From: Symbiodinium microadriaticum | Lineage: Eukaryota; Sar; Dinophyceae; Suessiales; Symbiodiniaceae | Length of the DNA: 64,000 nucleotides | Assembly: GCA_001939145.1 (NCBI GenBank) | Contig: LSRX01000297.1 | Span: 439,912-503,911, forward strand | Direction: 5' to 3' | The notes under the pieces: generated by a model | Told to the model about the DNA's origin: nothing | Database searches by the model: none | What the model saw: the letters and a program-made list of their open reading frames with translations, nothing else | Shown: piece after piece, positions 1 through 10,430 of the stretch | How the letters are laid out: every line of letters starts with the position of its first letter | How positions within the stretch are numbered: position 1 is the first letter of the stretch | Made by a program: the position numbers and the translations under genes

Positions 1-49
1 CCCTTCTCAAGCCCCTTGATGAAAGCCTCATAGAACCAACTAAAGTCGT

Positions 50-140
50 AAACCCAAAACCCTAAACCCCCAAACCCTACACCCCAAACCCCCAAACCCT
101 AAACCCCAAAACCCTAAAGCCCTAAACCCTAAACCTCTGA
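50..140 (-). repeat. CCCTAAA telomere-like tract
   Basis: Degenerate CCCTAAA/CCCCAAA units run through this stretch. With the opposite-orientation tract from about 295 they form a convergent pair around some 150 bp of unrelated sequence. It is interstitial, not a terminal telomere: units are impure and ordinary sequence lies on both sides. Confidence 0.9.
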
Positions 141-294
141 ACCAAAGTCCTTATGAAGCGTTCGGGGCTTGGCAAAGCCGACCGAACCCTAAACCCTGAA
201 CCCCACAAGGAAGCCAGGTGCAACCTCGCGGAGGCAGTGGGATTGCCAGTACTCCAAGGCAACCTGCGCGGTTTCATAAGGCCCTAGGGCTTCG

Positions 295-480
295 GGTTTA
301 TGGGACTTAGGATGTAGGGTTTAGGACTTAATTAGGGTTTTGGGTTTAGGACTTAGGGCTTAGGGTTTAGGACATAGGATTTAGGGCCAAATTTAGGGTT
401 TAGGGTTTAGGACTTAGGGTATAGGGTTCAGGCTTCCTTGAGGGATTTAGGGTTTAGGACTTTGGGTTTAGGATTCCTTC
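295..480 (+). repeat. TTTAGGG telomere-like tract
   Basis: Degenerate TTTAGGG units with interspersed GGACTTAGGG variants. Orientation is opposite to the tract at 50-140. Confidence 0.88.
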
Positions 481-2040
481 AAGGATTCTTAAAGCATAGG
501 GTCTACTCAGACTACGTAGCTTGAGCGTTTCGATTCGGGTTTCCAGGTCCATGGGAGCTCCAGGAAACCTACCTATAGGGCTTCTATAAGGCTTCTACAA
601 GGTATATAGACCTTCTATAAGGCTCCTATAAGGGTAACTACCCACCTGAACATGTCCTAGACTTAAACGGGTTGTAGAATTCGAGGGGCCTTAAAAGACT
701 TCACGGGAAAGCCAGGACCCGAATTTCTTCCACTCAATCTCAATAACTCGCCTTGACAGCCTGGACACCTACAGGGTTGACGAAGGTAATTCAAGACACA
801 TCGTCTTGATCCATGAACCCAAAAGCCCAAACTCGAAGCATTAAGCTCTAAACCCTCAACCGCAAGGTCTTGAGCTCTCTGCTCCTGCACTGTAGGCTTA
901 CAGAACTTGATACCTAAGAGTTCCCTTAGTCCGACCGGGGAGATCCTTGTGTAGATGTACTTATCGTGCACACTCTAGAAATTTCTAGTTTAAGAAACCT
1001 GGTAGAAATTGTCTAGCTTAGGGTTTATAGGGCTTGAGGCAGGGTTTAAGGTTTCAGGGTTTAGGGGTTAGTTTTGTTGACCTGCTCGTAGTTCAACATA
1101 GCTGCCCACAAAGTCTATAGCCAACAAGGTAGATTCACTTCTCGGCCGGGATCTTCTTGTAGCGAACTGTATCCAACACAAATGATTAGGGCTTAGGGTT
1201 CTGATGCCTTCGGGTTCACCAGACACCCCGGAAGACTCAGAAGCATAACCTGGAGGGTCTATATGTTCCCCTTTGGGTCCAAGTAGTCGCTGTTTATGGT
1301 TTGTGATACCCATAAAGGCCCCAAAGTCCTTAGACAAATGAGTATTTGGACCGTTAGGGTTCTACGGACCATGATGACGCCCCAAAAGACAGTTTAAGGT
1401 CATGCGTTGCATCCTAATTCCAGAATCGTAGTATATCTGGGTCGTCTTTCTTCGGGTACCCTGTTAAGCTGTTTGTGTTCCCCAGAACAAGGAGTGTGTA
1501 AAGGGCTTCAAGAAAAAGACAAGTTGGCCAGCCTCCTCGTCAGGACGACTCTCTGAGTCCTCTTGGGCTAAGAGGAAGTACGTGAATATGGGCGGTTCGT
1601 TGCCTTCTCATGGGTGTTACTAAACTTGTTCATAGGGTTTGCAATGGGATTTTGAACGCTTAACCCTGAACCCCAACGATTTCTGATGTAATACGGTGGT
1701 GTACGGTACAGGTACAGGGTTTAAGGGTGATGTTCATCCGTTTCAATAAGGGTTATGAGGCGTTCTACGCGCTTGAAATAAGGTTCCAAAGAGTTTTCTC
1801 TGTTTTCATGCGCCCTGAGGAATTAGAAGTGGGTTTTATGGTAAGGCTGTATCAGGTTCTATATAGAGATTCTATAGGGCTCTGTCACATTGGCCTGAAT
1901 ACTTTCAGAAGGGTTGCGGGGTCCATTATGGGTACTGGCATATACATGCAAGATAGGGGTCGTTAGAGGTCTGAGCGATCAGTAGTAGTGTTCCTTCGCA
2001 GGGTTCCTTGTTATACTTGTTTCTAGACATAACCCCAAAA
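481..2040. other. No gene recognised; scattered telomere-like units
   Basis: Only short open frames occur, none with a recognisable motif or domain. At 560-640 there is a degenerate array of a CTTCTATAAGG-like unit. Isolated GGGTTTAGGG units occur near 1018-1070 and 1190. Confidence 0.6.
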
Positions 2041-2054
2041 GCCCGCCTAAACAA

Positions 2055-2150
2055 TAAACCCTAAACCTAAACCCTAAACCCCAAACCCCAAAGCCCGCCT
2101 AAACCCAAAACCCTAAACCCCAAGCCCTAACCCTAAACCCCAAAGCCCTA
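2055..2150 (-). repeat. CCCTAAA telomere-like tract
   Basis: Nearly continuous CCCTAAA/CCCCAAA units. The phrase AAAGCCCGCCTAAAC occurs on both sides of part of the tract (about 2038-2052 and 2090-2104), a local direct duplication around telomere-like units. Confidence 0.88.
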
Positions 2151-2615
2151 TTCTACCTACTCAGGCCCCTTTATGATTCCGAGGGTCGGGTCCCAGCGCT
2201 CAGGAGTAGGGTTTCGTGTACGTTATACATTCATGGCTTTGTATAAGTATATAGGGACCATAAGGGGTACATATAGCCCGTCGATCCGACCCCTTTATGC
2301 ATTGCCCTGAACCCTACACTCACAAAAAAACCACAGATTGGAGAGTCCTTCAGCTCTCTGTAGGGCTTCACTGTGGTGCGGTTCACGTCGTCGCCTTCAC
2401 TTCCGGCTTGAGGAAATCTTTGTAGGTGCTTTAGTAACTAGCATCGGGTTTGGGGGTCCATTCTGGCATTCATTCTACTTGTGAAAAGGGAACCTCATAG
2501 GCTTTCAAGTAACATTCAGGCCCCTACAGCTTAGGGTTTAGGGTTTTGGGCCCTATGTTACCTGAACCGGCATGTGAATCCTGAGCATGTACCCGGAGAT
2601 CCCAATACTCCTCAA

Positions 2616-2674
2616 TTAAGGAATATACCTTAAATCATAATATTAAGCCCCTGTAACTTAAGGTATATTCCTTA
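2616..2674. repeat. Hairpin inverted repeat with AAGGAATATACC arm
   Basis: Arms of about 17 bp (2616-2633 and 2658-2674) pair almost perfectly around a 24 bp loop. The arm motif AAGGAATATACC also occurs inside the family C element at 34708-34822, so this may be a relic of that family. Confidence 0.7.
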
Positions 2675-3042
2675 TACCTAAGGGGTTTTGGGTTCTCTGG
2701 GTAAGCATAGTGTCTATTGGAAGAAAAGATCGCTAATCCGAAGATAAAAAGAACCCTGCATCCTGAAAACCCTCCACCCTCCAAGCTACAAAGCACATAA
2801 CCCCGCGCAGAACTCTTCAACCCTGCATAGCGCCCTTACACAACCCGCGCAGAGGGTCCTATTCATAGACTCAGGAAACACCTGAAAACGCCTACACCCT
2901 TTAAACCCCGAAACCAAAAAAGAGCTCTTCCAGCTGGGCTTTATTAGTTTCGAGGTTAGGAGCCTCTCGTCGTAGACGTCGGGTTTTGGGACATGAATAA
3001 CTACAACGGGACATGGGGTGTGTTGTATACTCTAAGATCAAC

Positions 3043-3138
3043 TACCCATAGGCCCCAAACTAGCTCCTTTTTGGGATTACCTTATAGGATTCTAAATATA
3101 CACCACAATAAAGGAACTACCCTAAGGGCCTATGGGTA
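3043..3138 (+). mobile_element. MITE-like element, family A
   Basis: Terminal inverted repeats begin CCCATAGGCCCC and end GGGCCTATGGG, flanked by TA on both sides. The interior carries the family core GGGATTACCTTATAGGATTC. It is about 96 bp with no coding capacity. The TA flank is compatible with a Tc1/mariner-like (Stowaway-type) non-autonomous element, but TA could also be part of the repeat end, so the superfamily is inference. Confidence 0.85.
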
Positions 3139-3183
3139 CTAAGTCTATAGAGACTGTAGGGTCTCCTAGTACCAAAAGTATCG

Positions 3184-3209
3184 CCCCCCCCCCCCCAAAA
3201 AAAAAAAAA
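3184..3209. repeat. C13-A13 homopolymer junction
   Basis: Thirteen C directly followed by thirteen A. Similar C-run/A-run junctions occur at 12822-12841 and, reversed as T21-G18, at 16151-16189. Confidence 0.95.
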
Positions 3210-3290
3210 GTACCAGTGATTGAAGACGTGTCGGACCCAAAGCTCGAAATGTGCGCAAGCAACGAAAGGTATTGGGGTTTGTGCTGTAAA

Positions 3291-3380
3291 GGTTTAGGGT
3301 TTAGGGTCTAGGGGTTTAGGGGTTTAGGAGTTTGGGGTTTAGGGTTTAAGGTGTTTAGGGTTTAGGGGTTTAGGGTTTAG
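3291..3380 (+). repeat. TTTAGGG/TTTAGGGG tract
   Basis: Alternating 7- and 8-base units (GGGTTTAG and GGGGTTTAG) in one orientation. Confidence 0.9.
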
Positions 3381-3554
3381 ATAGAACCCATACGAAGACC
3401 GGAGATAGGGAGCTCGTGATCCGGCTCCCTCAGCACAAGCCCTACAACCTTGAACCCTAAGAGCCTGACACCCCCGAAGGCAAAACCACAGAAACCCTAG
3501 ACCCTAACTTTAGGGTTTAGGTCTTCGGGCCTGTAAAGTTTGGGGCTTAGGGCT

Positions 3555-3665
3555 TACCTATAGTCTCCATTGTAGTTCCTTGTTGGGGTTACCTTTTAGG
3601 ATCCTTAATACTGCATAAAATGGGTTAAACCAAACAAAGAGGAACTACAATGGAGACTATAGGTA
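3555..3665 (+). mobile_element. MITE-like element, family B
   Basis: Terminal arms TACCTATAGTCTCCATTG and CAATGGAGACTATAGGTA pair over the ends and continue through GTAGTTCC/GGAACTAC. The interior has TTACCTTTTAGGATCCTTAA and a GGTTAAACCA motif. Length is about 111 bp, with no coding capacity. The inner core is related to family A although the outer arms differ. Confidence 0.87.
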
Positions 3666-3784
3666 GGATCTAAAGCCCTGCACCTCTAGAATCACTCTAC
3701 AAGTCTTCTAGAGCCCTCATCAAAAACAAACGCCGAAGCCCTAATGCCCTCTTAAAGCCGTCACTCCGGACACCACCTCCTCAA

Positions 3785-3920
3785 CCCAAAGAGACCCTAA
3801 ACCCCAAACCCTAAAAAACGTATATAGAGCCCAAAGCCCCAACCCCAAAAAAATTGAACAACAAGCCTTAGACTTTAGACCCTAAAAGTCCCTAGACCCT
3901 AAACCCTAAACTCGAAGTCC
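3785..3920 (-). repeat. Degenerate CCCTAAA tract
   Basis: Impure CCCTAAA units interrupted by unrelated bases. Confidence 0.75.
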
Positions 3921-4370
3921 CTAAACTCTAGAACCCCAAAGCCGCATCAAGGCCCAAGCTGAGCCCAGCCAAGAACATGGAGAGGAACTCCTGCGCGTCC
4001 TGGCATTCCAACAAAATCGGCCCAAGGGCCTTTTTCGGAGCTGAATTTCTAGGTTTCGGGGTTAAGAGTTTAGGCTTTTGTGGCTCTTCGGGACCATCAG
4101 TTCAGCCTCTGGGTCAAGGGTCTGCTATACTTGTATCATGATGCTGTGCTTTTTATTTTTTGACATTGTTTGCAAGGTGTTCTTTTTTTATATGCTTTCT
4201 GCATGTACAGCTTTCGCTTTCGGATCTCAGCCATTCGGAGGAGGTTGCGTTGAGAATCATAGGAGGCATCAGGGCTTGGGGATTGAGGGCTGTTGGGTTA
4301 GGGAACCTCCAAGGTCTTGCTGCCGCAGGAAAGCGCCCAGCTACCCACGGAAGAAGAGGGGTGGTGGGCG

Positions 4371-4412
4371 GGTTTAGGGGTTTAGGGTTTTAGGGTTTAG
4401 GGTTTCGGGTTT
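4371..4412 (+). repeat. TTTAGGG tract
   Basis: Five to six near-perfect units. Confidence 0.88.
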
Positions 4413-4503
4413 TATTACAGTAGGACCCTAATTAAGGAAGAATGTGGGTACTCATCTGTAATTAAGCTTCTATATTCAACCTCACAAATCCTGAGACATA
4501 CGT

Positions 4504-4600
4504 ACAACCCCCAAACCAAAAGCCATCAACAAACCCCTAAACCCCTGAACCTTAACACCCAAACCCTAAACCTGAAACCCTAACCCCCAACGAACCCCAA
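4504..4600 (-). repeat. CCCTAAA tract
   Basis: Degenerate CCCTAAA/CCCCTGAA units, opposite in orientation to the tracts on both sides (4371-4412 and 4679-4790). Confidence 0.82.
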
Positions 4601-4678
4601 AGTCCCCAAACGCTGCTCCCCGTGTCCTGCTGCTTCCAACCAGCGAACTGAGGCTTGAAGTCGGAAAAAAGCCCTCGG

Positions 4679-4790
4679 AGGTTTAGGGTTTAGAGTTTAG
4701 GGTTTAGAGTTAGGGTTCAGGGTCTAGGGTTTTAGGGTTTAGGGTTTTAGGGTGTAGGGTGTAGGGTTTAGGGTTTAGGGCTTAGGGCCC
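4679..4790 (+). repeat. TTTAGGG tract
   Basis: About fifteen units with GTGTAGGG and TTTTAGGG variants. Confidence 0.9.
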
Positions 4791-4825
4791 TGATCTGTAA
4801 GAAACCTTGCTAAACCCAGAATTCT

Positions 4826-4852
4826 GGGTAATGCAGGATGTAGATCATCAGC
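4826..4852. mobile_element. Solo end of family C inverted-repeat element
   Basis: GGTAATGCAGGATGTAGATCATCA matches one terminal arm of the complete family C element at 34708-34822. No partner arm is found nearby, so this is a fragment. Confidence 0.65.
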
Positions 4853-4854
4853 CC

Positions 4855-4990
4855 AAGGGTCCTGTGGGAAGGTCTTGGGGTGATCGGCTTCGAACTGGGG
4901 CTTAACGAGATTGGCTCGGGAGCTTTGAAAAGCCCACGCTTAAAGGGGGGACCCCGAAGGGTACCACAAGGTTCGACAATAGGCTTGAGG
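4855..4990 (+). repeat. Dispersed repeat F, copy 1
   Basis: About 130 bp shared with 7475-7605. Matching landmarks are GAGGTCTTGGGGTGATCGGC (here AAGGTCTTGGGGTGATCGGC), CGGCTCGGGAGCTTT, and ACCCCGAAGGGTACCA followed by AAGGTTCGACAATAGG. There are scattered substitutions and no coding potential. Both copies run directly into a TTTAGGG tract. Confidence 0.85.
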
Positions 4991-5689
4991 GTTTAGGGTT
5001 TAGAGTTTAGGGTTTGGGGTTAGGGGCTGCTTTTTTGTTTAGGGGCTTAGGGTTTTTATAGGGCTGATAGGGCTTATAAGAATTTGAGAGTTTAGGGTTT
5101 AGAGGCTTAGGTTAGGAGCTTCGGGTTTCCGCTGAGAGGGGTGGAAGCATGTTTCGGATCTAGTTGGAAGTTTCCAAGTTGGGGTTCAGGGTTTGGGCTA
5201 ATGGCGCGCAGGTTTAATTTCTTGTGCGCTTCCACTTGATTTCCTTTCGGGCGTAGTTCGACGCTGGTCTGGGGTTCAGGGTGTAGTTTGGGGCCGAGGG
5301 TCTCGGGATGACACTTCAGGGGGTGCAGCCTGCACCCTAAACCCTATAAACTCTAAACGAATAAATCGAAGTGTTTCACGCTCGGCGTTCAGAGTGGTAA
5401 TTCTTCCCTTCTCTGCCTTGTCATTGGCTGCATTTGGGCTTTAGGTTTATAGGGCTTAGGATGGGGCTTATGGGGTGTTTTTAGGGTTTGGGTCGTCGGC
5501 TCAGGCTTAGGAATAAAGCCCGGGGTGTCGGAGTTGCCATTAACTCTGGGCCAAGAACAATCTCGTGACTGCGAACACCAAACAGAACCTCTATGAGTCC
5601 TTTCTTACACCATTATGCAATATACCTCATAGAACCTGCTCTGAACTCTTTGTGAACCCCTTGACAACCACTAAAGCAAAGCCTGAAGC

Positions 5690-5890
5690 CCGAAAGCCCT
5701 AAACTCCCAAAATCTTGCACCCTACAACCATAAACCCTAAACCCTAAACTCTTAAAACCCGTAACCTAAACCTAAATAACCCTAAACTTTTAAAATCCTT
5801 AACCCTAAACCTAAAGCCCTAAACTCTTAAAATCTTTAAGCCCTACGCAAACCTAAAACCGCTAAATTCTAAGCTCTTAAAGGCCTAAAC
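5690..5890 (-). repeat. CCCTAAA tract with AAACTCTTAAAA variant
   Basis: CCCTAAA units alternate with a longer AAACTCTTAAAATC-type unit that repeats about four times (near 5746, 5786, 5830, 5872), giving a roughly 40 bp higher-order period. Confidence 0.8.
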
Positions 5891-5993
5891 TGAACACAGC
5901 TTCTCGAGATGCGATCTTCCGTCCCAGGGGCGCTTGAAGTCTCGTGGCGCCACCACCCGAGAGCCTGACGGCCATGGAGGCTCAAGGATTTTT

Positions 5994-6025
5994 TGGGTAA
6001 TTCTCTTTTTTGGGGGGTCCCTTTC
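5994..6025 (+). mobile_element. Truncated family D element end
   Basis: GGGTAATTCTCTTTTTTGGGG then GGTCCCTTT matches the left end of the element at 6080-6192, but breaks off into a TTTAGGG tract at 6026. The preceding 35 bp (5959-5993) are also duplicated upstream of the complete element. Confidence 0.7.
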
Positions 6026-6079
6026 AGGGTTTAGGGTTTAGGGTTCCGAGAACCTGGCGGCAATTGAGGCTCAAGCATT

Positions 6080-6192
6080 ATATGTGTAGTTCTCTTAATT
6101 AGGGTCCCTTTTTGGGTCCCAAATATATTACGGCACCCTTATAAAAAAAAGGATCCTAAAAGGTACCCGAATTTAGAGAACTACCCATATCG
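6080..6192. mobile_element. MITE-like element, family D
   Basis: Ends read TATGTGTAGTTCTCTTAATT and AATTTAGAGAACTACCCATA, forming imperfect terminal inverted repeats. The interior holds AAGGATCCTAAAAGGTACCC, which is the family B core in reverse. About 113 bp, no coding capacity. Partial relatives lie at 5994-6025, 47823-47893 and 58575-58622. Confidence 0.75.
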
Positions 6193-6354
6193 GTTGAATT
6201 TAAAGCTTAGGGCGTATTGACGAAAATACAAGAAAACTCGCTGGTATGTGAGAGCCAGAAACATGCCAGGGGCAGACGACAAAAAGGCTGCTGCCAGGAG
6301 GGCCCTATAGGGTTGAGGGAGCTGGTTTCAAGCGTTCTCGGCTTGCTCCTGCCA

Positions 6355-6371
6355 CTACCACTACTGCTGCC

Positions 6372-6405
<34 letters not shown>

Positions 6406-6442
6406 CGACTAGTACGACGACGACGACGACGACGACGACGAC
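6355..6442. repeat. ACT/ACG trinucleotide microsatellite
   Basis: (ACT)n passing into (ACG)n. It creates leucine-rich and arginine/serine-rich open frames on both strands, which are composition artefacts, not genes. Confidence 0.9.
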
Positions 6443-6599
6443 TTCGACTACTTGTTCTACTACAAAAGCAGCGAGTTGCATCAATCATGTTTGCAAGATC
6501 CTGTGCCCCCACATCCTGAACGTTAAGCCCAAGCCTTCAACTCCAAAACCCCTTCAGCACACCCCAACACCCTCAGAATCCCTACATCCTCTGACCATG

Positions 6600-6672
6600 A
6601 CCCTCAACCCTAATCCCTAAACCCCTAAACCCCAAACCCCCCTAAACCTAAACCCTAAACCCTAAACCCTAA
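6600..6672 (-). repeat. CCCTAAA tract
   Basis: About ten units, mostly CCCTAAA with CCCCTAAA variants. Confidence 0.9.
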
Positions 6673-6946
6673 TAAACCGTACAAGTGTGTGGGGGGCCGG
6701 CCTTGTGTCCGCGCTTCGTGCATGTCCTGGAAAAGATCGGCGAACGCGATCGCCAACTTTCCGGCCTCGCAATGTCGCTTTTGAAAAGAAGGGCCTTAAG
6801 AATTATCGTGAGTTTTTGTGGGAGACTTGTAAGTTTATGAGTAGAAGGGAGCCAAGAGGATTGTTCAGGCTGTCTTGAAGATTTGTCGGTCGCTCAGCAG
6901 GCCCCAATCAATATTCAGGCTGGTGGTCCCTAGGCAGGAACTAAAG

Positions 6947-6972
6947 AGTGTGTGTGTGTGTGTATGTGTGTG
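6947..6972. repeat. TG dinucleotide microsatellite
   Basis: Short (TG)n run with one TATG interruption. Confidence 0.9.
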
Positions 6973-7284
6973 GAGTTTGCATCTTTTCGCGGTTGCGATT
7001 TTGCGTTTGCGGGTGAAGGCGATGTCGCATGACTGCATGCAACTCCGGATTCCGAAGACAGACTCAAACTGCTGGCGTAGGGGCAGTGAATAGAATAGGA
7101 GTTGGGGGTATATTGTACTGGAAGGATAAGGGGCCAATGAGGGAATATGAAATACTACAACTGATGATCGTAACACCGATATGAGCTATCCTGCAAGGAA
7201 CCCACAGACAACCTGCAACACGAAACCCACCAAAGCACGCACCCGTCTCAAGCCCAACGGGCCCTACGTACCTTTATAGCAAGT

Positions 7285-7360
7285 TTTAGGGTCTCTACAT
7301 GTTGAATCATAAATATGATTTGGGGCCGTATCCCCCGTAACAGTACCGAGGACCCTTTGG
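7285..7360 (+). repeat. Dispersed repeat E, copy 1
   Basis: Shares GGGTCTCTA...ATGATTTGGGG...GTATCCCCC and AGGACCCTTTGG with 18172-18252 and 49975-50038. No clear terminal inverted repeats, and function is unknown. Confidence 0.72.
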
Positions 7361-7369
7361 GGCACCTTA

Positions 7370-7480
7370 AACCCTACACCCTAAACCCTTAAACTCTAGC
7401 CCCTAAACCCAAAACCCCTAAAACTCTAGATCCTAAACCCAAAACACCTAAAACCCCAGACCCTAAACCCTAAACCCCCA
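7370..7480 (-). repeat. CCCTAAA tract
   Basis: Degenerate CCCTAAA units with AAAACTCTAGA/AAAACCCCAGA spacers giving a roughly 35-40 bp period. Confidence 0.82.
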
Positions 7481-7605
7481 GGACCCTTTGGGGAGGTCTT
7501 GGGGTGATCGGCGTTGAACTTGGGATTCACGAGATCGGCTCGGGAGCTTTAGGCCGCCCACGCTTAAGGGGGGACCCCGAAGGGTACCATAAGGTTCGAC
7601 AATAG
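7475..7605 (+). repeat. Dispersed repeat F, copy 2
   Basis: Second copy of the repeat at 4855-4990, same orientation, about 2.6 kb away. It is immediately followed by TTTAGGG units, as in copy 1. Confidence 0.85.
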
Positions 7606-7680
7606 GGTTTACGGTTTTGGGTTTAAGGTTTTAGGGTTTAGGGTTTAGGGTTTTGGGTTTAGGGTTTAGGCTCTAGGGTT
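7606..7680 (+). repeat. TTTAGGG tract
   Basis: About nine units including TTTTGGG and TTTTAGGG variants. Confidence 0.88.
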
Positions 7681-8399
7681 GGTTCTACAATAGGATTCCC
7701 CTTGACTGTACCATAGGGTTCCATAAGAGGGGTTCCCTTTAAAGGAACCCTTACGGGCGGTCGTATGTTTTGCGAACTTCGGTGAGCTGTGACATGTCGA
7801 TCGAGGGTGAGCCAAAGAAAACCCTCAGGCGGGTTTCAATATGGGTTCACAGGTGCTTTAAGGCCCAAGTATATGGGTAGCGAAACCCCGAGCCCAACCC
7901 CTACCCCAGAATCCAAGATACCCCAAAACCCCTGGTCGAAGTCCGAACCACCCCAGACCGCCGAAACAAACGGAAACAGCCGTTTAGGACTTAGAGTGTA
8001 GAGTCTGTAGAGTTAAGGGAAACTTATGGCTTATGGATTGTACCCCGACGGAATTCTGAGCTAAAGAACCTCCAAACTCAGCGCCGCCACAACAACAAGC
8101 CTCTTGAACCCTAAACTGACCCCAAACAACAAACCCGGGAGCACGGCCATACCCCATTTGCTCGCCAAATTCACGTCGTACAGATACCTTCGACGATCTT
8201 GAAGCTTCGAAGTTGGAACGTTGAAGGCTTCGCGGCTCGACACGGTACACCCTCTCTCAACATCTTGCAACCCATCCTGGGCGCAAAACAACCCTTCATG
8301 TTTAAGGACTTGCAAAGGGAACTCATAAGAGGATCCGTAAAAAGGTAGGTTATATAGGGCTCAGGTAACCCTAAACCCTAAACCCTAAACTTGAGCTAA

Positions 8400-9850
8400 A
8401 GCTAAATCCAAAGCTGAAGCACACCTTGGATTTGGACTGACCCTGGGGGTGCAATGGCTGCCCAAGACTCCGAAAAGAGTAGCTCCTACAGCTCACGCTC
8501 CGGTCCTGCGATTGATACAGGAGCTTTAATAATTGGAATCGGTTTTATTTCTGGGCCAATTAGTCTACTTACAATAAGGAACCCCCCCAGAATAATATTG
8601 GTAATTATCTAGGCCACTATGTTAGGGAAGCCCACAGCTCATGTTGTTCAACTCAGCCCGTTCAATCAAGAGAAGGAGGCCACAAAAAAAAAAAAAACAG
8701 ATCGATCCTCGCGCTGCAGCTCAACCCTGCGCTCATGGTGCTCCATGGTTTAGGATGCTTGAGGGGACTGGGGTTAGGACCATGGTGTTTGATTTTGACG
8801 GTTGCCAAGGCGAAAACACGTCCTTCGCACGACAACCTATATTGTTTGTATGGGGGTTATTATCCTCTAACAAAACTTATAGGGACCCTGCAAACTGTAG
8901 CTTATGTTGTTTGTGTGACACGGATTTTCTGAATATGCAAGCTGGAGTTGTTCAAGCGATTCAGCGCCCCAGGTCACGCTGACTGGAAGTACTCGGACAA
9001 GAACGGTGAATGAACCAAACCTGGCAACGCCGGAAGCTTTTTCGAACCGAGCTCTTGGGGTTTTAGGATTTAGGCTTCAAGGTTCAGGGTTTCTGAAAGA
9101 GGTTTGGGATTCAGGATTTCAGGGTTTAGGGCTAGGGTGGATTGGGGTTCAGGGTTTAAGGGTGAGCGGTAGTAGTACCATTTGTTGTCATCTGCTATGG
9201 TTCTCAACAGGCTTTTGAAGTCCAGTGTATTGCTCTTAGTACTGCAGTCCTATTCATGCCATCGCTACAGCTTGGTGATCGTGATGCAACCAATGGACAA
9301 AAATTCTCGCCGCAGTTGATGCTCTTGCTCTTGTTACTTGCCTGGCCGTGACCACTAAGCTCGGTTGAGGGTGTAGGAAAGTTTTCCAGATCCGAAACAG
9401 TGGTTGCAACATCAGCTCCTGCGACTCTGCAGGCAACTGAAGGGCTTAACAGTACAAAGGTTTGGCTTTAGAAGCTTACCGTAATACCATAACGTAGGTC
9501 CTTATTATTCAGCATTTATACGGACCCTACCAAAAAGGCAGATTCTGGTGGGTAAGTAGGGCTTCATCTTTCTTCTGCGCAAGCCCACAAGTAGCGCCAT
9601 CAGGCTTTGGTCTTGCCAGCCAGCGAGCCAGAACTGGGCCGACTCAACGCGAAACAGTGGACAAGAGCTTCGATGTCCGGCACTCTGGCTCAAAAACTGT
9701 GTGAAACCCACGACAACACCATCGAAACCCAAACGCATAAGCGGCGACCCCCAAGGTTCCTAGCCACCCTCCAAGAAACCCCCACTTCAACACCCCTAAC
9801 CCCGAAGGTGGATGACCAAATCCAAGACGTAGAACTCTGAGCCAAAAACT
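8400..9850. other. No gene recognised
   Basis: Mostly non-repetitive sequence with an A14 run near 8684-8697. Open frames up to about 110 codons exist, but overlapping frames are equally open and no family motif is visible. Confidence 0.5.
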
Positions 9851-9854
9851 GCCC

Positions 9855-9995
9855 TGAACCCTAAGCCCTTGAACCCTAAACCTTAAATCCTTGAAGCTCG
9901 AATCCCCTCAACCTTAGAAACCCTAAACCCTATAACCCCCAACCCTTAAAAGCCCTAAGCCCTAAACCCTTAAAACCTAAACCCTAAACCCCCTT
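9855..9995 (-). repeat. CCCTAAA tract
   Basis: Degenerate CCCTAAA/CCCTTGAA units containing a duplicated phrase GAAGCTCGAATCCC (about 9893 and 10006). Confidence 0.8.
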
Positions 9996-10089
9996 AATAC
10001 TCTGGAAGCTCGAATCCCAAGAGCCAGACACTGGATCGAGGCGTTCATGTAGCAAGTGTTTCCTGGGCCCACAGCCACTCGATTCACCA

Positions 10090-10430
10090 GACATTACATA
10101 CATTGCATACATTACATACATTACATAATTACACACATTACATACGTTCACTACATAACATACATTACATACATCAAATACACAACACACATTAATTAAA
10201 CACATAACATACAAGGCATGCAAGGCATACATACATACATACATACATACATACCTACCTACGTACGTACGTACGTACGTACGTACGTACGTACGTACGT
10301 ACATACTGACAGACTGACAGACTGACGGACAGACATATATACATACGTACATACATACATACATACCTACCTACCTGCATGCATGCATGCATACATACAC
10401 ACACATAGATAGATACCTAGACATACATAC
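10090..10430. repeat. ATAC/ACGT tetranucleotide microsatellite
   Basis: Compound array: ATTACATAC units, then (ATAC)n, (CGTA)n around 10261-10302, GACAGACT units, (ATAC)n and (ATGC)n. The 126-codon minus-strand frame across it (MYVCMYVC type) is a repeat translation. Confidence 0.95.

Noticed and set aside
1..140. Possible true chromosome end
   Set aside because: CCCTAAA units at the left edge are degenerate, mixed with unique sequence, and no different from internal tracts.
6207..6519. Arginine/serine-rich frame reminiscent of an SR-type splicing factor domain
   Set aside because: The RS region is a direct translation of (ACT)n(ACG)n, with an equally open leucine-rich frame opposite.
10085..10430. 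CRISPR-like or regularly spaced repeat array
   Set aside because: Units are 4 bp microsatellite repeats without spacers, in eukaryotic-type sequence.
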